Shown: positions 56,191-64,000 of the stretch, piece after piece
Numbering within the stretch: the stretch's first letter is position 1
Layout of the letters: every line of letters begins with the position of its first letter
Program-made: the position numbers and the translations under genes
Notes under the pieces: generated by a model
Databases searched by the model: none
Told to the model about the DNA's origin: nothing
What the model saw: only the letters and a program-made list of their open reading frames with translations
Assembly (NCBI RefSeq): GCF_028802875.1
Contig: NZ_JARAMP010000015.1
Span: 62,001-126,000 of the forward strand
Direction of reading: 5' to 3'
DNA from: Seohaeicola sp024304985
GTDB lineage: Bacteria; Pseudomonadota; Alphaproteobacteria; Rhodobacterales; Rhodobacteraceae
Length of the DNA: 64,000 nucleotides

Positions 56191-56198
56191 GAGCGCTT
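56191..56198. repeat. Target-site duplication, right copy
   Basis: GAGCGCTT, identical to the left copy at 50002-50009. The 124 bp from here to the end of the tnsB-like gene hold no gene. Confidence 0.9.
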
Positions 56199-56322
56199 TG
56201 TCGAATTTTTCCTGTTCGGCAGGTCATCGGCGACAACTCTGACCGAAATTCAAAGTCATGCTTTCAAAAAGATTGCCCCCGAAGTCACGCTGGACTGCGG
56301 GGGCTACGGCTAAACTTCCCGT

Positions 56323-58539
56323 TTACTTCTCGCCAATTGACCAGATGCCTTCATCGATGGCCGGAGCCTGACCTGAAGCGCGGTAGTTCGAGGGCTCAAA
56401 GGGTTCGTCCAAGCCAATGTGGTCCGGAGCGATTGCGGCGCAATCATCTTGTACCTCACAGGATCCGTCTAAGGGTAGGTCGGTACCGAAACCATCGTTT
56501 CTGGGTCGATTTGATCCACCGCAGAGTGTAGCTTTGATATTGAACCCGATGAGAAGGCTGTCTTCGAGCGAAGCGATACGCTCCTTTGAATAGTCTTCGA
56601 CCAACAGGCCCTGTCTGGCCATGGCGTTGGCGTTGATCTCCCTGATCCGTTGCATCGCCTTGAAAACGACTTCTTCATCGATGTTTGTTTGTGAAACGAC
56701 CGATGCGCGAATTTCCCGCACAGCCATGAGCCAAGTCTGAGCCCGCTCGCCGCTGAAGCTCTCAAATACTGACGGAACGTCAATCCATTGCCCATTCAGT
56801 TCTACAGCGATCGATCCGATGTCTTCCGAATACCAACGTACGCGAACGTCCTTGGATCTGGTGTGCATGAACCACCGAGCCAGAACATCCGAATGATAGT
56901 GGATGCCCAAAACAGTGATCCCTTTTTTCGTGACGGTGCGATTGAGGCGTGTGCCGAGCGCCTTGCGCCGCAATTCGACCGATGGCATCGGAGAGACACC
57001 GTAGAGAGCAACCAGTCTCTTCCAGCACTTCGCAGGAGTTTCCCCCTGGAGATCAGCGTGCGGGCTGTTGTGATAGACATCGACCACCCAGCGGATGAGC
57101 GCTTCGCTCAAATCTTCAGTGGACAGAGCTGCGCGCGCTTTTGGATCGTAATCGCCCTTGACCACGGTATTGCTGAAAGTGCGACCTGTGAAGCGGCTGA
57201 TGAATTTGCTCGCCATCGTGCCAAACATACGCTCGATTCTGCCGCGCAATTCAGGCAGTCCTCCAGGACCATTTTCTATGTTGATCCCCAGATCGGTTGC
57301 GCCAACGCGGGTGTCGAAATCAATAAAGGCGGAACCACAGTCGGTGACGATGAGCTCGGGTGTGCCAGACATGTTCCAAGGAGAAAGTGAACCGACGGCA
57401 TCGGCCCACACACCCTTGTCGCGCACGATCATGTCTATGGTTTGCATCGCGCTGCGCTTGGTCGGTGTTCGCGAGAGCTTCATAGCCAGAATACACCGGG
57501 TAGTGGCGCAGATGGCTACCGTCAGGAACCAACGTTTCTTCTTTCCGTCTTCAAGGCCGAGACTTGCCTTTTCCTCTTCGCTCAGGATCGACCAAATACC
57601 GGAACCAGTAAGGAGCGTCATGAGATCGACCTTCCACTCATCCATCTCCACCCGCTCAAGTGGCCGCGTAAGATCAAGCCCCTTTCCTACTGGCGCATTG
57701 CGTTTACGTGCTTCTTCAAGCCCGTACCGAGCAATATCGACCTCGAAAGGATCGAGACTGTTGATCTCACGACGGATGGTTTCGCGTGACGGTTCGATGA
57801 GAGCCGACAGTCCTATTGCTCGGCGGCGGATGTTTTCTTCGTAGAAAGCATCTCTCACGTCCACTGTTATTTGGGCAATAGAAGGCCGTTCCATAGACAG
57901 AAAATTCCGAACAGTCTTCGCGAGGAGTGCATGTGCATCGGCGCTGATGCGGCGACTCCTATTACCTTGCGCGCCATCTCGGCCGTAGAGGGCCGAGATG
58001 CCGTCGCGATCGTAAGCAGCAACGAGTTTCAAAAGCCTGCTTGCACAAACCTTTGCAGGAACAACTATCGTGTTGGCTCCAGCTGCAACGACATCGGCGT
58101 CGCTTGGGATAGAGTAAATCTCGCCAGCACGATACTTTATTTCTCGTAAGGCTGCTTTTGCCGAATCTTCCGTACGTTTGACTTTGCCCTCCGCTTCCAT
58201 CTGGCGGAATGCGAGCACGAGCGACTCGCGGTACTTGGCCTTCTGTTGTTGCTTGGGCGATAGTGTGGACAGTTGTTGTGTTGGCATTCTCAGCCGACGT
58301 TTAGCACTTTCTGAAAGAAAGGCATCACGTTGGTGTTCGAGCCTGCCGGACGTAACAAGCAGTGATATTTCCGCATTTGTGAAGGTTTCTGCTACCCCTG
58401 TATTGTCCGTCCGGACGAAGACGAACCCATCCTCAGAAAGGGTGGTGCAGCGGTATGAAATCCCATTGATAATGATTTTGTCGTACTGGCCAAATACGAA
58501 GCGAGGCAATAGCGGGCTGGGTTGGATATCGAGCATCAA
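56323..58539 (-). CDS. TnsB/Mu-type DDE transposase
   Basis: A 738-residue transposase with a retroviral-integrase-type core. The catalytic triad is visible: D300 (VEMDEWKVD), D400 (IVTDCGSAF) and E436 (GRIERMFGT). The N-terminal 250 residues are helical DNA-binding modules (SPKQQQKAKYRESLVLAF, ISADAHALLAKTVRNFL), and a Mu-type C-terminal barrel (WYSEDIGSIAVELNGQWIDVPSVFE, here from 590 on) follows. The start overlaps the tnsA-like stop. No tnsC-like ATPase is found downstream. Lower GC than the chromosome indicates foreign origin. Confidence 0.88.
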   Translation of the reverse strand: MMLDIQPSPLLPRFVFGQYDKIIINGISYRCTTLSEDGFVFVRTDNTGVAETFTNAEISLLVTSGRLEHQRDAFLSESAKRRLRMPTQQLSTLSPKQQQKAKYRESLVLAFRQMEAEGKVKRTEDSAKAALREIKYRAGEIYSIPSDADVVAAGANTIVVPAKVCASRLLKLVAAYDRDGISALYGRDGAQGNRSRRISADAHALLAKTVRNFLSMERPSIAQITVDVRDAFYEENIRRRAIGLSALIEPSRETIRREINSLDPFEVDIARYGLEEARKRNAPVGKGLDLTRPLERVEMDEWKVDLMTLLTGSGIWSILSEEEKASLGLEDGKKKRWFLTVAICATTRCILAMKLSRTPTKRSAMQTIDMIVRDKGVWADAVGSLSPWNMSGTPELIVTDCGSAFIDFDTRVGATDLGINIENGPGGLPELRGRIERMFGTMASKFISRFTGRTFSNTVVKGDYDPKARAALSTEDLSEALIRWVVDVYHNSPHADLQGETPAKCWKRLVALYGVSPMPSVELRRKALGTRLNRTVTKKGITVLGIHYHSDVLARWFMHTRSKDVRVRWYSEDIGSIAVELNGQWIDVPSVFESFSGERAQTWLMAVREIRASVVSQTNIDEEVVFKAMQRIREINANAMARQGLLVEDYSKERIASLEDSLLIGFNIKATLCGGSNRPRNDGFGTDLPLDGSCEVQDDCAAIAPDHIGLDEPFEPSNYRASGQAPAIDEGIWSIGEK

Positions 58540-59282
58540 GCTGCCCTCTGGACAAAGACATGAGCATCATGGTGGATCCGCTCCGGTTTTTGCATTTTGA
58601 GTTCATGAGATCCGATCAGCCGCGCGATGGAGCGAAAGCCCCTACTGCCAAGGCCAGTATGTTCGATGAGATCACTGATCTTTGCCGCGCCAGCCAACTT
58701 TGAGACTACATCTCTTATGACGTCATCTGCCGCGGGATCGGGATGGCGCACAGAATTGACGAGCGTGGCATTGTAAAGTTCTATTGGATCCAGGTCCCTT
58801 TCCGTCATTATGGTCACGCGATCTGCAAAAGCCGGAAATACCTGTGAGGAGATACGGGCGATCAAAGCACGGAACTCGTCCTGTTCGAGCTTCTTGTCAT
58901 ATTTGACCATAATCGCGATCCTGCGACCGTCGACCAAAGTCGCCCGTAGGTCAAAGAAGTGTGTGTGCCTTGAGCCTTTCTCGTCGATCCAGTAGTGAGG
59001 TACTTGGTTCTCCACTTTCATGACATCAGGGCGCGCAAGAAGTACCAGCGCGACACGCTTTTCGGTGAGACTGTTCAAGCGCATAACTTCGCCTGCTCCC
59101 AATCCGAAAACAATGTCACAGGTGAAATGCTTCTTTGCGCCGACCGCCGCTTTGCGCGCGACAGGTGGGCGCAAAGGCAGCTGGACCCCAGCGTCGACTA
59201 TTTCGCAATTGGTCATTGCCAGAAGTCCGCTGTCAGCCACTTCGGGCCAGCACAGATCGTTTCCGTTCAGGGTGTCGTTCAT
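58536..59282 (-). CDS. TnsA-like endonuclease
   Basis: A 248-residue protein. ATG 59282 is preferred because AAGGA lies 8 bases before it. The likely TnsA nuclease residues are E74 (NSLTEKR), D111 (HTHFFDLRATL) and K127 (IAIMVKYDK), followed by a winged-helix-like tail (AKISDLIEHTGLGSRGFRSIARLI from about residue 205). In Tn7, TnsA cuts the 5' ends while TnsB cuts and joins the 3' ends, giving cut-and-paste transposition. Coupling to the tnsB-like gene supports the call; overall similarity is moderate. Confidence 0.75.
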   Translation of the reverse strand: MNDTLNGNDLCWPEVADSGLLAMTNCEIVDAGVQLPLRPPVARKAAVGAKKHFTCDIVFGLGAGEVMRLNSLTEKRVALVLLARPDVMKVENQVPHYWIDEKGSRHTHFFDLRATLVDGRRIAIMVKYDKKLEQDEFRALIARISSQVFPAFADRVTIMTERDLDPIELYNATLVNSVRHPDPAADDVIRDVVSKLAGAAKISDLIEHTGLGSRGFRSIARLIGSHELKMQKPERIHHDAHVFVQRAA

Positions 59283-59701
59283 GTCTCCGTTCCTTCTAAT
59301 GTGGGGCTTGGCAATCAGCACCCTTCTCCAGAGGGAAATTGGTCGAACTGAGAATCTCGGAAGAAAAAAGTTGTAAGAGATCCCAGAATATGAGAAAAAA
59401 GCTGATTAACTATTGATAAGACTAATGATTTTTCTGGAAGAATTCATCTGCTGGTATCGGATCAGACTGGCTGTCACCAGGTCAAACCTCACCCAGTTGC
59501 CGCGCCGCCGCCGTCGGCGGTAACGAGCCTCCACGGTAAGGCAGTATCTTGTGCGCAGCGGACCAGAGAATGGCCAAGGGCGTGCGAGTCATGGAATACG
59601 AAGGTGCGGCGAGTTTCACATTCACAGCCGTTCATTTGATGCTCTTGGCACCCATGTCTCAATGCAAGTTCGTTGGCCAACACTGAAGAGTGTTCCTCGA
59701 G
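59283..59701. other. AT-rich gene-poor stretch upstream of the TnsA-like gene
   Basis: About 420 bp. The part 59355-59440 is AT-rich with runs such as AGAAAAAAG repeated at 59361 and 59393, and could include a transposon end, though I could not define it. A 64-codon leftward frame (59489-59683, GTG start, Cys/His-rich) follows the methyltransferase stop by 18 bp; it lacks a good ribosome site and is not called as a gene. Confidence 0.4.
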
Positions 59702-61110
59702 CTACAATTTCAGTTGCTTTGTGATAGCCACCAGTGCAGCGGCCTCCTTATACGCGGCGACCAAATCAGATTTTGAAACCGAGTAGGCAGCAACGCTCTG
59801 TCGTCTGATCTGATCGAGTTGAAGCGCCTGAAACCTTTTCTGGAGTAGATCAGGCTCAACCCCGCGCGCTGATATGAAGAAATTCGACTCCGGTGAGAAG
59901 CCTTTCAACGCCTCGTTTTCCGCTGGGACAGACATGATTTTCCCTGTGTGTCCGCCGACACGGCGCATCACGAAATCGGCTTCTGACACTTCCTTGACAA
60001 AGATGAAGTCGGGGTGCGTCACGGCACGTTTTGTGGGTTTGGCGCGCATGTATGGTTTGCGACACCAGATCTGAAACACCGTCGACACACGATGAAAGCG
60101 ACCTTCGAACAGAAATGGCTCATCCGGGAGGGGCAATTCGCTGACAAGATGGAAGAATGAATCAAGACGCTTTTGCTTTGATGCTTTCATGAAAGACGCT
60201 GGCAAGATCAGCGCGATTGTATCGGCGAATTTGGCCGCGTGGCTGAAAAACCGGACAGCTTCTGCGCCGCCCGCGCCATAGGGTGGGTTGCCGATCACCG
60301 CAATACTGCCTGTCCCGAGGGGGGGAAGCCATTCGAGAAAGTCTTGCTTCAAGATGTCGGTAGCTGCGGGAGCGATATCAATTCCGAGACGGGGCTCTGG
60401 CATTTGAGCCAAGAATGCCCCTGCGCCTGCTGATGGTTCGACGTAGAGGTCAGCCGTCAAATCTGGAAGAGCAGCGTGCAGATGTGCCAGGCAGGCTGCT
60501 GCCGTCTGAGGCATAGTGTAATACTGGTCCAGCAATCTCGCTGTTGATGATAGTAGTGGGGTGTCCAACGGTTCTTCCTTCAGTTGCTGAATGGAAGATC
60601 GTGCCGTCTGGATCCGTACGGAAACGCGTCGATGAAGAAAGTTGTCCAGTAGCTGCTGGAACCCGTTCAAGGCGCTGATCGCCTGCTCCAGCGAAAAGGA
60701 GGTGGAAGGGGTAAAGTACACCGTGGCCGAGATGAACGGGTTCCTGGAGGACAAAACCCGCACCGATGCGACAAGGACGAGAGTCGACCATTGGTGGTCG
60801 TCGCCTTCGCAAGGGGCGGATGTTGTTGAGAAAGCCGGCCTGAGAACGCGTTTTGGGCTGCCCTCATGCTCGGGTGTTGCCGCAGCAGCCTCCAGAACCT
60901 CTGAAACATTGCAGGCGGTCACGCAGCATTTCGTCCCGTAACGCTTCAGCAGGGCTATCCTGAACTTGCCTTGGTTCTGTCGTACTTCCCGAAGTTGCTC
61001 CCGATACTGCCTGTCGAGGCTGTCTTGATTTTTCCCAATTTCACGCTGCAGTTCCCTATCTTCGTATTTTAGCGTTTCATCAAATTTCTCTGCCTCGGAT
61101 ACCCGCGACG
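59702..61110 (-). pseudogene. Fused HNH-endonuclease remnant and N6-adenine-type methyltransferase
   Basis: One leftward open frame carries two unrelated parts. Upstream is a coiled segment plus the start of an HNH domain (GKFRIALLKRYGTKCCVTACNVSEVLEAA), which stops just where the catalytic His-Ile should come. After an unrelated linker of about 110 residues comes a SAM methyltransferase: YVEPSAGAGAF (motif I), GIDIAP, and NPPYGAGG (motif IV). No start codon with a ribosome site exists in the HNH part; the frame only reaches an ATG at 61264 by running antisense to the CopZ-like gene. The HNH gene is truncated at both ends. The methyltransferase (59702 to about 60560) might still be translated from an internal start. 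Confidence 0.65.
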
Positions 61111-61159
61111 AACGGGAACATGATAATCGACCGCCAGGAAAAATTCTGTAGATACGCAC

Positions 61160-61192
61160 TTGACCCTCCCAGCATGGGAACGCCCAGTTGTT
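61160..61192 (+). promoter_or_regulatory. CueR-like metal-responsive promoter
   Basis: TTGACC is followed by CTCCCAGCATGGGAACGCC, close to the CueR-type operator in which TCCC and GGGA flank a short centre and the spacer is 19-20 bp. No good -10 hexamer follows at 19 bp (CAGTTG), so strength is uncertain. It lies 30-60 bp before the CopZ-like gene. Confidence 0.6.
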
Positions 61193-61221
61193 CGCTTGCC
61201 AATCAAGCAAAGGAGGCAAAC

Positions 61222-61422
61222 ATGCAATTCCACATCGAAAATATGACCTGCTTCGGGTGCGCACGGAGCGTGACCAAGGCGATCCAGTCGGTCGACAAGG
61301 ACGCGGTGATCAAGGCCGATCCCGAGAACCGCAAGATCGAGGTCGAAACCTCGGCCGCGCGCGCCGAGATCGAGGCCGTTCTCGCCGAGGCGGGCTATCC
61401 CGCTGCCCGCGAAGCCGCGTGA
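61222..61422 (+). CDS. CopZ-like heavy-metal chaperone
   Basis: A 66-residue HMA-domain protein with metal motif MTCFGC (Cys 10 and 13 region) and no signal peptide, so cytoplasmic. ATG 61222 has a perfect AGGAGG ribosome site. It should carry Cu(I) or a similar ion. It is preceded by a CueR-like promoter and followed by a small secreted-protein gene. Confidence 0.9.
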   Translation: MQFHIENMTCFGCARSVTKAIQSVDKDAVIKADPENRKIEVETSAARAEIEAVLAEAGYPAAREAA

Positions 61423-61434
61423 CGGAGGACGGCC

Positions 61435-61599
61435 ATGCTCCGCCTTTCCATCGCGTTCCTGGGAACGGCCTCGGCTGCCACCGTGGCTCTTGCCTTGATC
61501 CAGGTGCAAGTGGCTGCGAACGGCCCGGTAGCGGCTGAACCGATCGCCCGCTCTGTTCACGAGGCTGATCCGCCAAGTGCGCTTAATGACGGACACTGA
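61435..61599 (+). CDS. Small exported or membrane-anchored protein (54 aa)
   Basis: A 54-residue product starting at ATG 61435 behind GGAGGA, 12 bp after the CopZ-like stop. An N-terminal hydrophobic stretch (LSIAFLGTASAATVALALIQV) is followed by a polar tail with two histidines. The family is not recognised. Position suggests co-expression with the metal chaperone. Confidence 0.6.
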   Translation: MLRLSIAFLGTASAATVALALIQVQVAANGPVAAEPIARSVHEADPPSALNDGH

Positions 61600-61968
61600 C
61601 CCCACTTGTCCAGAGCCGCCCTCGCGAGGGCGGCTCCCGCTGCGCGGTCTCCGAGAGGGGCGGCGATCGCCCTACGCTTTTTGTCGCCCAGTTCGCGCTC
61701 AGCCACGCCTGCTGGCTGGTGACCTGTCCACTGTCGGGCTGGCCGATGACCCGCTTGGGTCTTGTCGCCGCCCTTGTCGTGCTGGCAGCGGTCGCGATGA
61801 CCGGTCTTGTGTCTGCGCTGCGTCTCTGGCCGCGACATGACCCGGACGCCTTTGCGCATCATCAAGACAATCTGCCCCGCGACCACCCGCACTTGCAGGG
61901 TCATAGGGATCACGCGCATCCTTTCGTGGTGGATGACAACCATCCCCGCTGGGCGTCGCAGCTCTGAC
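61599..61968 (+). pseudogene. C-terminal remnant of an MFS transporter
   Basis: The frame reads LFVAQFALSHACWLVTCPLSGWPMTRLGL, then a hydrophobic helix, then LRLWPRHDPDAFAHHQDNLPRDHPHLQG and a His-rich tail ending RWASQL. This looks like the last helices and tail of an MFS transporter. The first ten or so helices are missing and no start codon fits, so the gene is truncated, apparently by the rearrangement that built this junction. Confidence 0.6.
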
Positions 61969-62074
61969 GCCTGTCCGGGACACTGCAGAACGATACTCAG
62001 AGGCAAGAGCGGCGATCCGCCCGTTTCACGAAAAAGTAAACAGGGCCCTTCGGTCGATCATTGACAGCTCGCTA

Positions 62075-62494
62075 ATGAAGAGACATTCAAGAGTCATGTT
62101 ACAAAAGGCGATCATTTCCAAGCTGGTCAAGGCGCTGTTTTGCGTCACCTTGCTTGTATCCTTGATCCTTTACCCGCCATCATCCGCACATGCCCATTCT
62201 TCGGCACATCGCCCTGCCATTGCGCAAAACGCCGAGAGTGGACATCATGGTAGCCATGGTGCGCACGCCCATCACGACATGGCAGAGGCTCAGTCTCAGA
62301 TGACCGCGTCTGCGATCGATACGACCGCAGACACTCCCAACTGCTGCCAGGGGATCTGCATGGCAGCGGTCGTTGCGCAAAACGCCGCGGGCCTGCCCGA
62401 GGTCCATGGGGTAGATCACGAGGCGACCTGGCTTTCCAGCTTTTCGTCCTTCGATCCGCTTGAGCATCGGCGACCACCCAAACACCTGATCTGA
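62075..62494 (+). CDS. Secreted His/Cys-rich protein, probably metal-binding
   Basis: A 139-residue protein. The N-terminal hydrophobic segment (LVKALFCVTLLVSLILYPPSSAHAHS) is a signal peptide. The mature part is rich in histidine (SGHHGSHGAHAHHDMAE), contains CCQGIC, and ends in RRPPKHLI. This recalls CopL/DUF2946-like proteins found before copper resistance genes, though the similarity is loose. ATG 62096 is a possible later start. Confidence 0.65.
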   Translation: MKRHSRVMLQKAIISKLVKALFCVTLLVSLILYPPSSAHAHSSAHRPAIAQNAESGHHGSHGAHAHHDMAEAQSQMTASAIDTTADTPNCCQGICMAAVVAQNAAGLPEVHGVDHEATWLSSFSSFDPLEHRRPPKHLI

Positions 62495-62572
62495 TCGCGG
62501 TCCCGCAAGCGGGATCAATGTAGTGATCCGGGTCCATCCTTTGCATGGGCACCGAACAATCAGGGAATCCAG

Positions 62573-62794
62573 ATGAAATCCTTCTTTCTTGCGGGGGCAG
62601 GGGCCCTTGTGCTGGGGGCATGTGCGCCAGCCGTCACACCCTTGCCCCAGACCACCAGCCAGAATGCCGCGACAGATGCCGCGCGCCTTTCACCCGTCAC
62701 CTACCGCGACCCGTTCGCCGGCTACACCGACCGCACACCGTCCGGACCGCGCGACTGGCGGCAGGTCAATGACGAACAATCGGAGGCCAACTGA
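62573..62794 (+). CDS. Small lipoprotein (73 aa)
   Basis: A 73-residue product with lipoprotein signal MKSFFLAGAGALVLGAC (lipobox LGAC, Cys 17) and a polar tail. Its stop overlaps the start of the TolC-like gene (TGATG), so the two are co-translated. The function is unknown; it is likely an accessory of the efflux system. Confidence 0.75.
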   Translation: MKSFFLAGAGALVLGACAPAVTPLPQTTSQNAATDAARLSPVTYRDPFAGYTDRTPSGPRDWRQVNDEQSEAN

Positions 62795-64000
62795 TGCGCG
62801 GCAGAACCCTTCCCGCCATGCTCGGCCTGCCGCTGCTGCTGGCCGCCTGTGCCAGCGCGGTGCCCGACCTCTACACCGCCCCAAATGCCGGATTTGCCGC
62901 CGTCTCCGACCAGACATCCGCAGCGATCGGCAAACGCACGGCCTTTGCCCAGACACAGGCCGAGAACGAGGCGATCCAGCGCGAGGTGCGCGCCTTGGTG
63001 CAGGGCAAGACCATTTCCGCCGATACGGCGGTGCAGGTCGCCCTTCTGAACAACAAGGGCTTGCAGGCATCCTATGCCGAAATCGGCCTCTCAGCCGCGA
63101 CGGCATGGCAAGAGGCCACGCCCGTCAATCCGGTCGTATCGATCGGTGTCCTGGGGATCGGCGCAGCCGAACTTGGCGCTTACCGCGCGATCGAGGGCAT
63201 GATCGCGTCCAACCTGCTGGCCGCACAAACGCGCCAGCAACGCATGGCGCTGGCGGATGTGAACTTCCGCGCGGCGCAGGCACGCGCCGTTGATGACACG
63301 CTGGCCCTGGCCAACCAGACCCGCGCCGCATGGATCAACGCTGTCGCGGCCTTTGAAACTGTCAGCTATCTGCAACGAGCCAAGGTCACCTCGGATGCAG
63401 GCGCGGAACTGGCGCAACGTCTGGGCGAGACGGGCGCCCTGAACAAGGCGGGACAGGCGCGCGAATTCGCCTTCAACGCGGAACTGGCCGGGCAATTGGC
63501 TCAGGCGCGGCTGAACGCCAGCCGCGCCAAAGAGGAACTGACCCGGCTCATGGGGCTTTGGGGCGATGACTTGTCCTATTTCGTGCCTGATGCCCTGCCC
63601 GCCGTGCCGCGCAACCTGCGATCCGTGGCCGGGATCGAGGCACGCGCGCTGAACAACCGTGTCGATCTGCGCGTCGCCAAGCTGGATCTCGAGGCGCAGG
63701 CCGCGGCCTTTGGCCTGACCGACCGGACCCGTCTTGTGACTGATCTGGAACTCATCGCGGGGATAGAGGCCGAGCGCGAGATCGAGGATGGCCGCAGGCG
63801 CACCGAGGCCAGCCCGCAGCTTGAACTGGAATTCGCAATCCCGATCTTCGACACCGGCAAGGCACGGATGCGCAAGGCGGAACTGTCCTATCTGCAATCC
63901 GCCAATGTTCTGGCCCAGAAGGCCGTGAACATCCGGTCCGAGGCGCGCGAAGCCGAAGCCGGCTACCGCGCCACCCATCGCATCGCGCAGCATTACCGCG
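62794..64000 (+). CDS. TolC-family outer-membrane efflux lipoprotein, cut by window edge
   Basis: 402 codons are visible before the edge. A lipobox (LLLAAC, Cys 19) is followed by two outer-membrane-efflux repeats rich in alanine helices (ISADTAVQVALLNNKGLQASYAEIGLS...; a second set from about residue 290). The type resembles CusC/CzcC proteins of heavy-metal RND pumps. The metal-chaperone cluster upstream points to copper or a similar metal; the RND and adaptor genes would lie to the right. Confidence 0.88.
   Translation, partial: MRGRTLPAMLGLPLLLAACASAVPDLYTAPNAGFAAVSDQTSAAIGKRTAFAQTQAENEAIQREVRALVQGKTISADTAVQVALLNNKGLQASYAEIGLSAATAWQEATPVNPVVSIGVLGIGAAELGAYRAIEGMIASNLLAAQTRQQRMALADVNFRAAQARAVDDTLALANQTRAAWINAVAAFETVSYLQRAKVTSDAGAELAQRLGETGALNKAGQAREFAFNAELAGQLAQARLNASRAKEELTRLMGLWGDDLSYFVPDALPAVPRNLRSVAGIEARALNNRVDLRVAKLDLEAQAAAFGLTDRTRLVTDLELIAGIEAEREIEDGRRRTEASPQLELEFAIPIFDTGKARMRKAELSYLQSANVLAQKAVNIRSEAREAEAGYRATHRIAQHYR

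Noticed and set aside
49893..59381. A shared GAAGAA(G/A)AAAGTT motif at about 49893 and 59359 as the two ends of the TnsAB-like element.
   Set aside because: The copies are in direct, not inverted, orientation and short; AT-rich matches of this kind are expected by chance.
59489..59683. A 64-codon minus-strand frame after the methyltransferase, Cys/His-rich.
   Set aside because: GTG start without a clear ribosome site and no family; it cannot be told from chance.
60642..60941. A 99-codon plus-strand frame opposite the linker of the HNH/methyltransferase fusion.
   Set aside because: It looks moderately protein-like, but the minus-strand frame is continuous with the methyltransferase over hundreds of codons and is better supported.

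Overview
The window looks like a chromosomal segment of a marine or soil alphaproteobacterium of the Rhodobacteraceae type. The evidence is the high GC content, dense GC-rich codon use, many TRAP and ABC importers, the hisS-hisZ-hisG arrangement, a DUF1489 gene, an AdoCbl-dependent NrdJ reductase and tightly overlapping ATGA gene junctions. No rRNA or tRNA gene and no CRISPR array was seen.

Positions 1-48.4 kb are ordinary chromosome built from compact catabolic operons. (1) A truncated sigma-54-type activator (1-1816) lies divergent from a cyanate uptake and cyanase operon (2026-5654). (2) A c-type cytochrome and a metallophosphoesterase follow. (3) A TRAP transporter, an HMG-CoA-lyase-like gene and a class III CoA-transferase (7525-12484) are transcribed away from a LysR regulator. 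(4) A GntR regulator heads a peptide ABC importer with gamma-glutamyltransferase, a DUF1028 gene and a transglutaminase-like gene (13523-23237), suggesting gamma-glutamyl peptide use. (5) An MFS transporter and a DUF2254 protein follow. (6) xdhABC is coupled to a BMP-type nucleoside ABC importer (26463-35865), a purine salvage and degradation unit. (7) Housekeeping genes follow: dnaE, slyX, an enoyl-CoA hydratase, hisS-hisZ-hisG, a SulP transporter, a DUF1489 gene and nrdJ.

From about 48.4 to 62 kb lies an accessory island. Its outer parts (48.8-50.0 and 56.2-61.1 kb) are visibly more AT-rich than the chromosome. They hold two unknown small genes, a TnsA/TnsB-like transposase pair without a recognisable TnsC, and a decayed HNH/methyltransferase fusion ORF. 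Inserted in this island is a 6181-bp mercury-resistance transposon (50010-56190). It has 26-bp inverted ends (24/26 identical), a perfect 8-bp target duplication GAGCGCTT, an IS1595-family transposase, and merR facing merT-merP-merF-merA-ynfA-like and a second flavoprotein disulfide reductase.

The last 3 kb begin a copper or other heavy-metal efflux locus: a CueR-like promoter, a CopZ-like chaperone, a small secreted protein, an MFS remnant, a His/Cys-rich secreted protein, a lipoprotein and a TolC-family outer-membrane lipoprotein that runs off the right edge.
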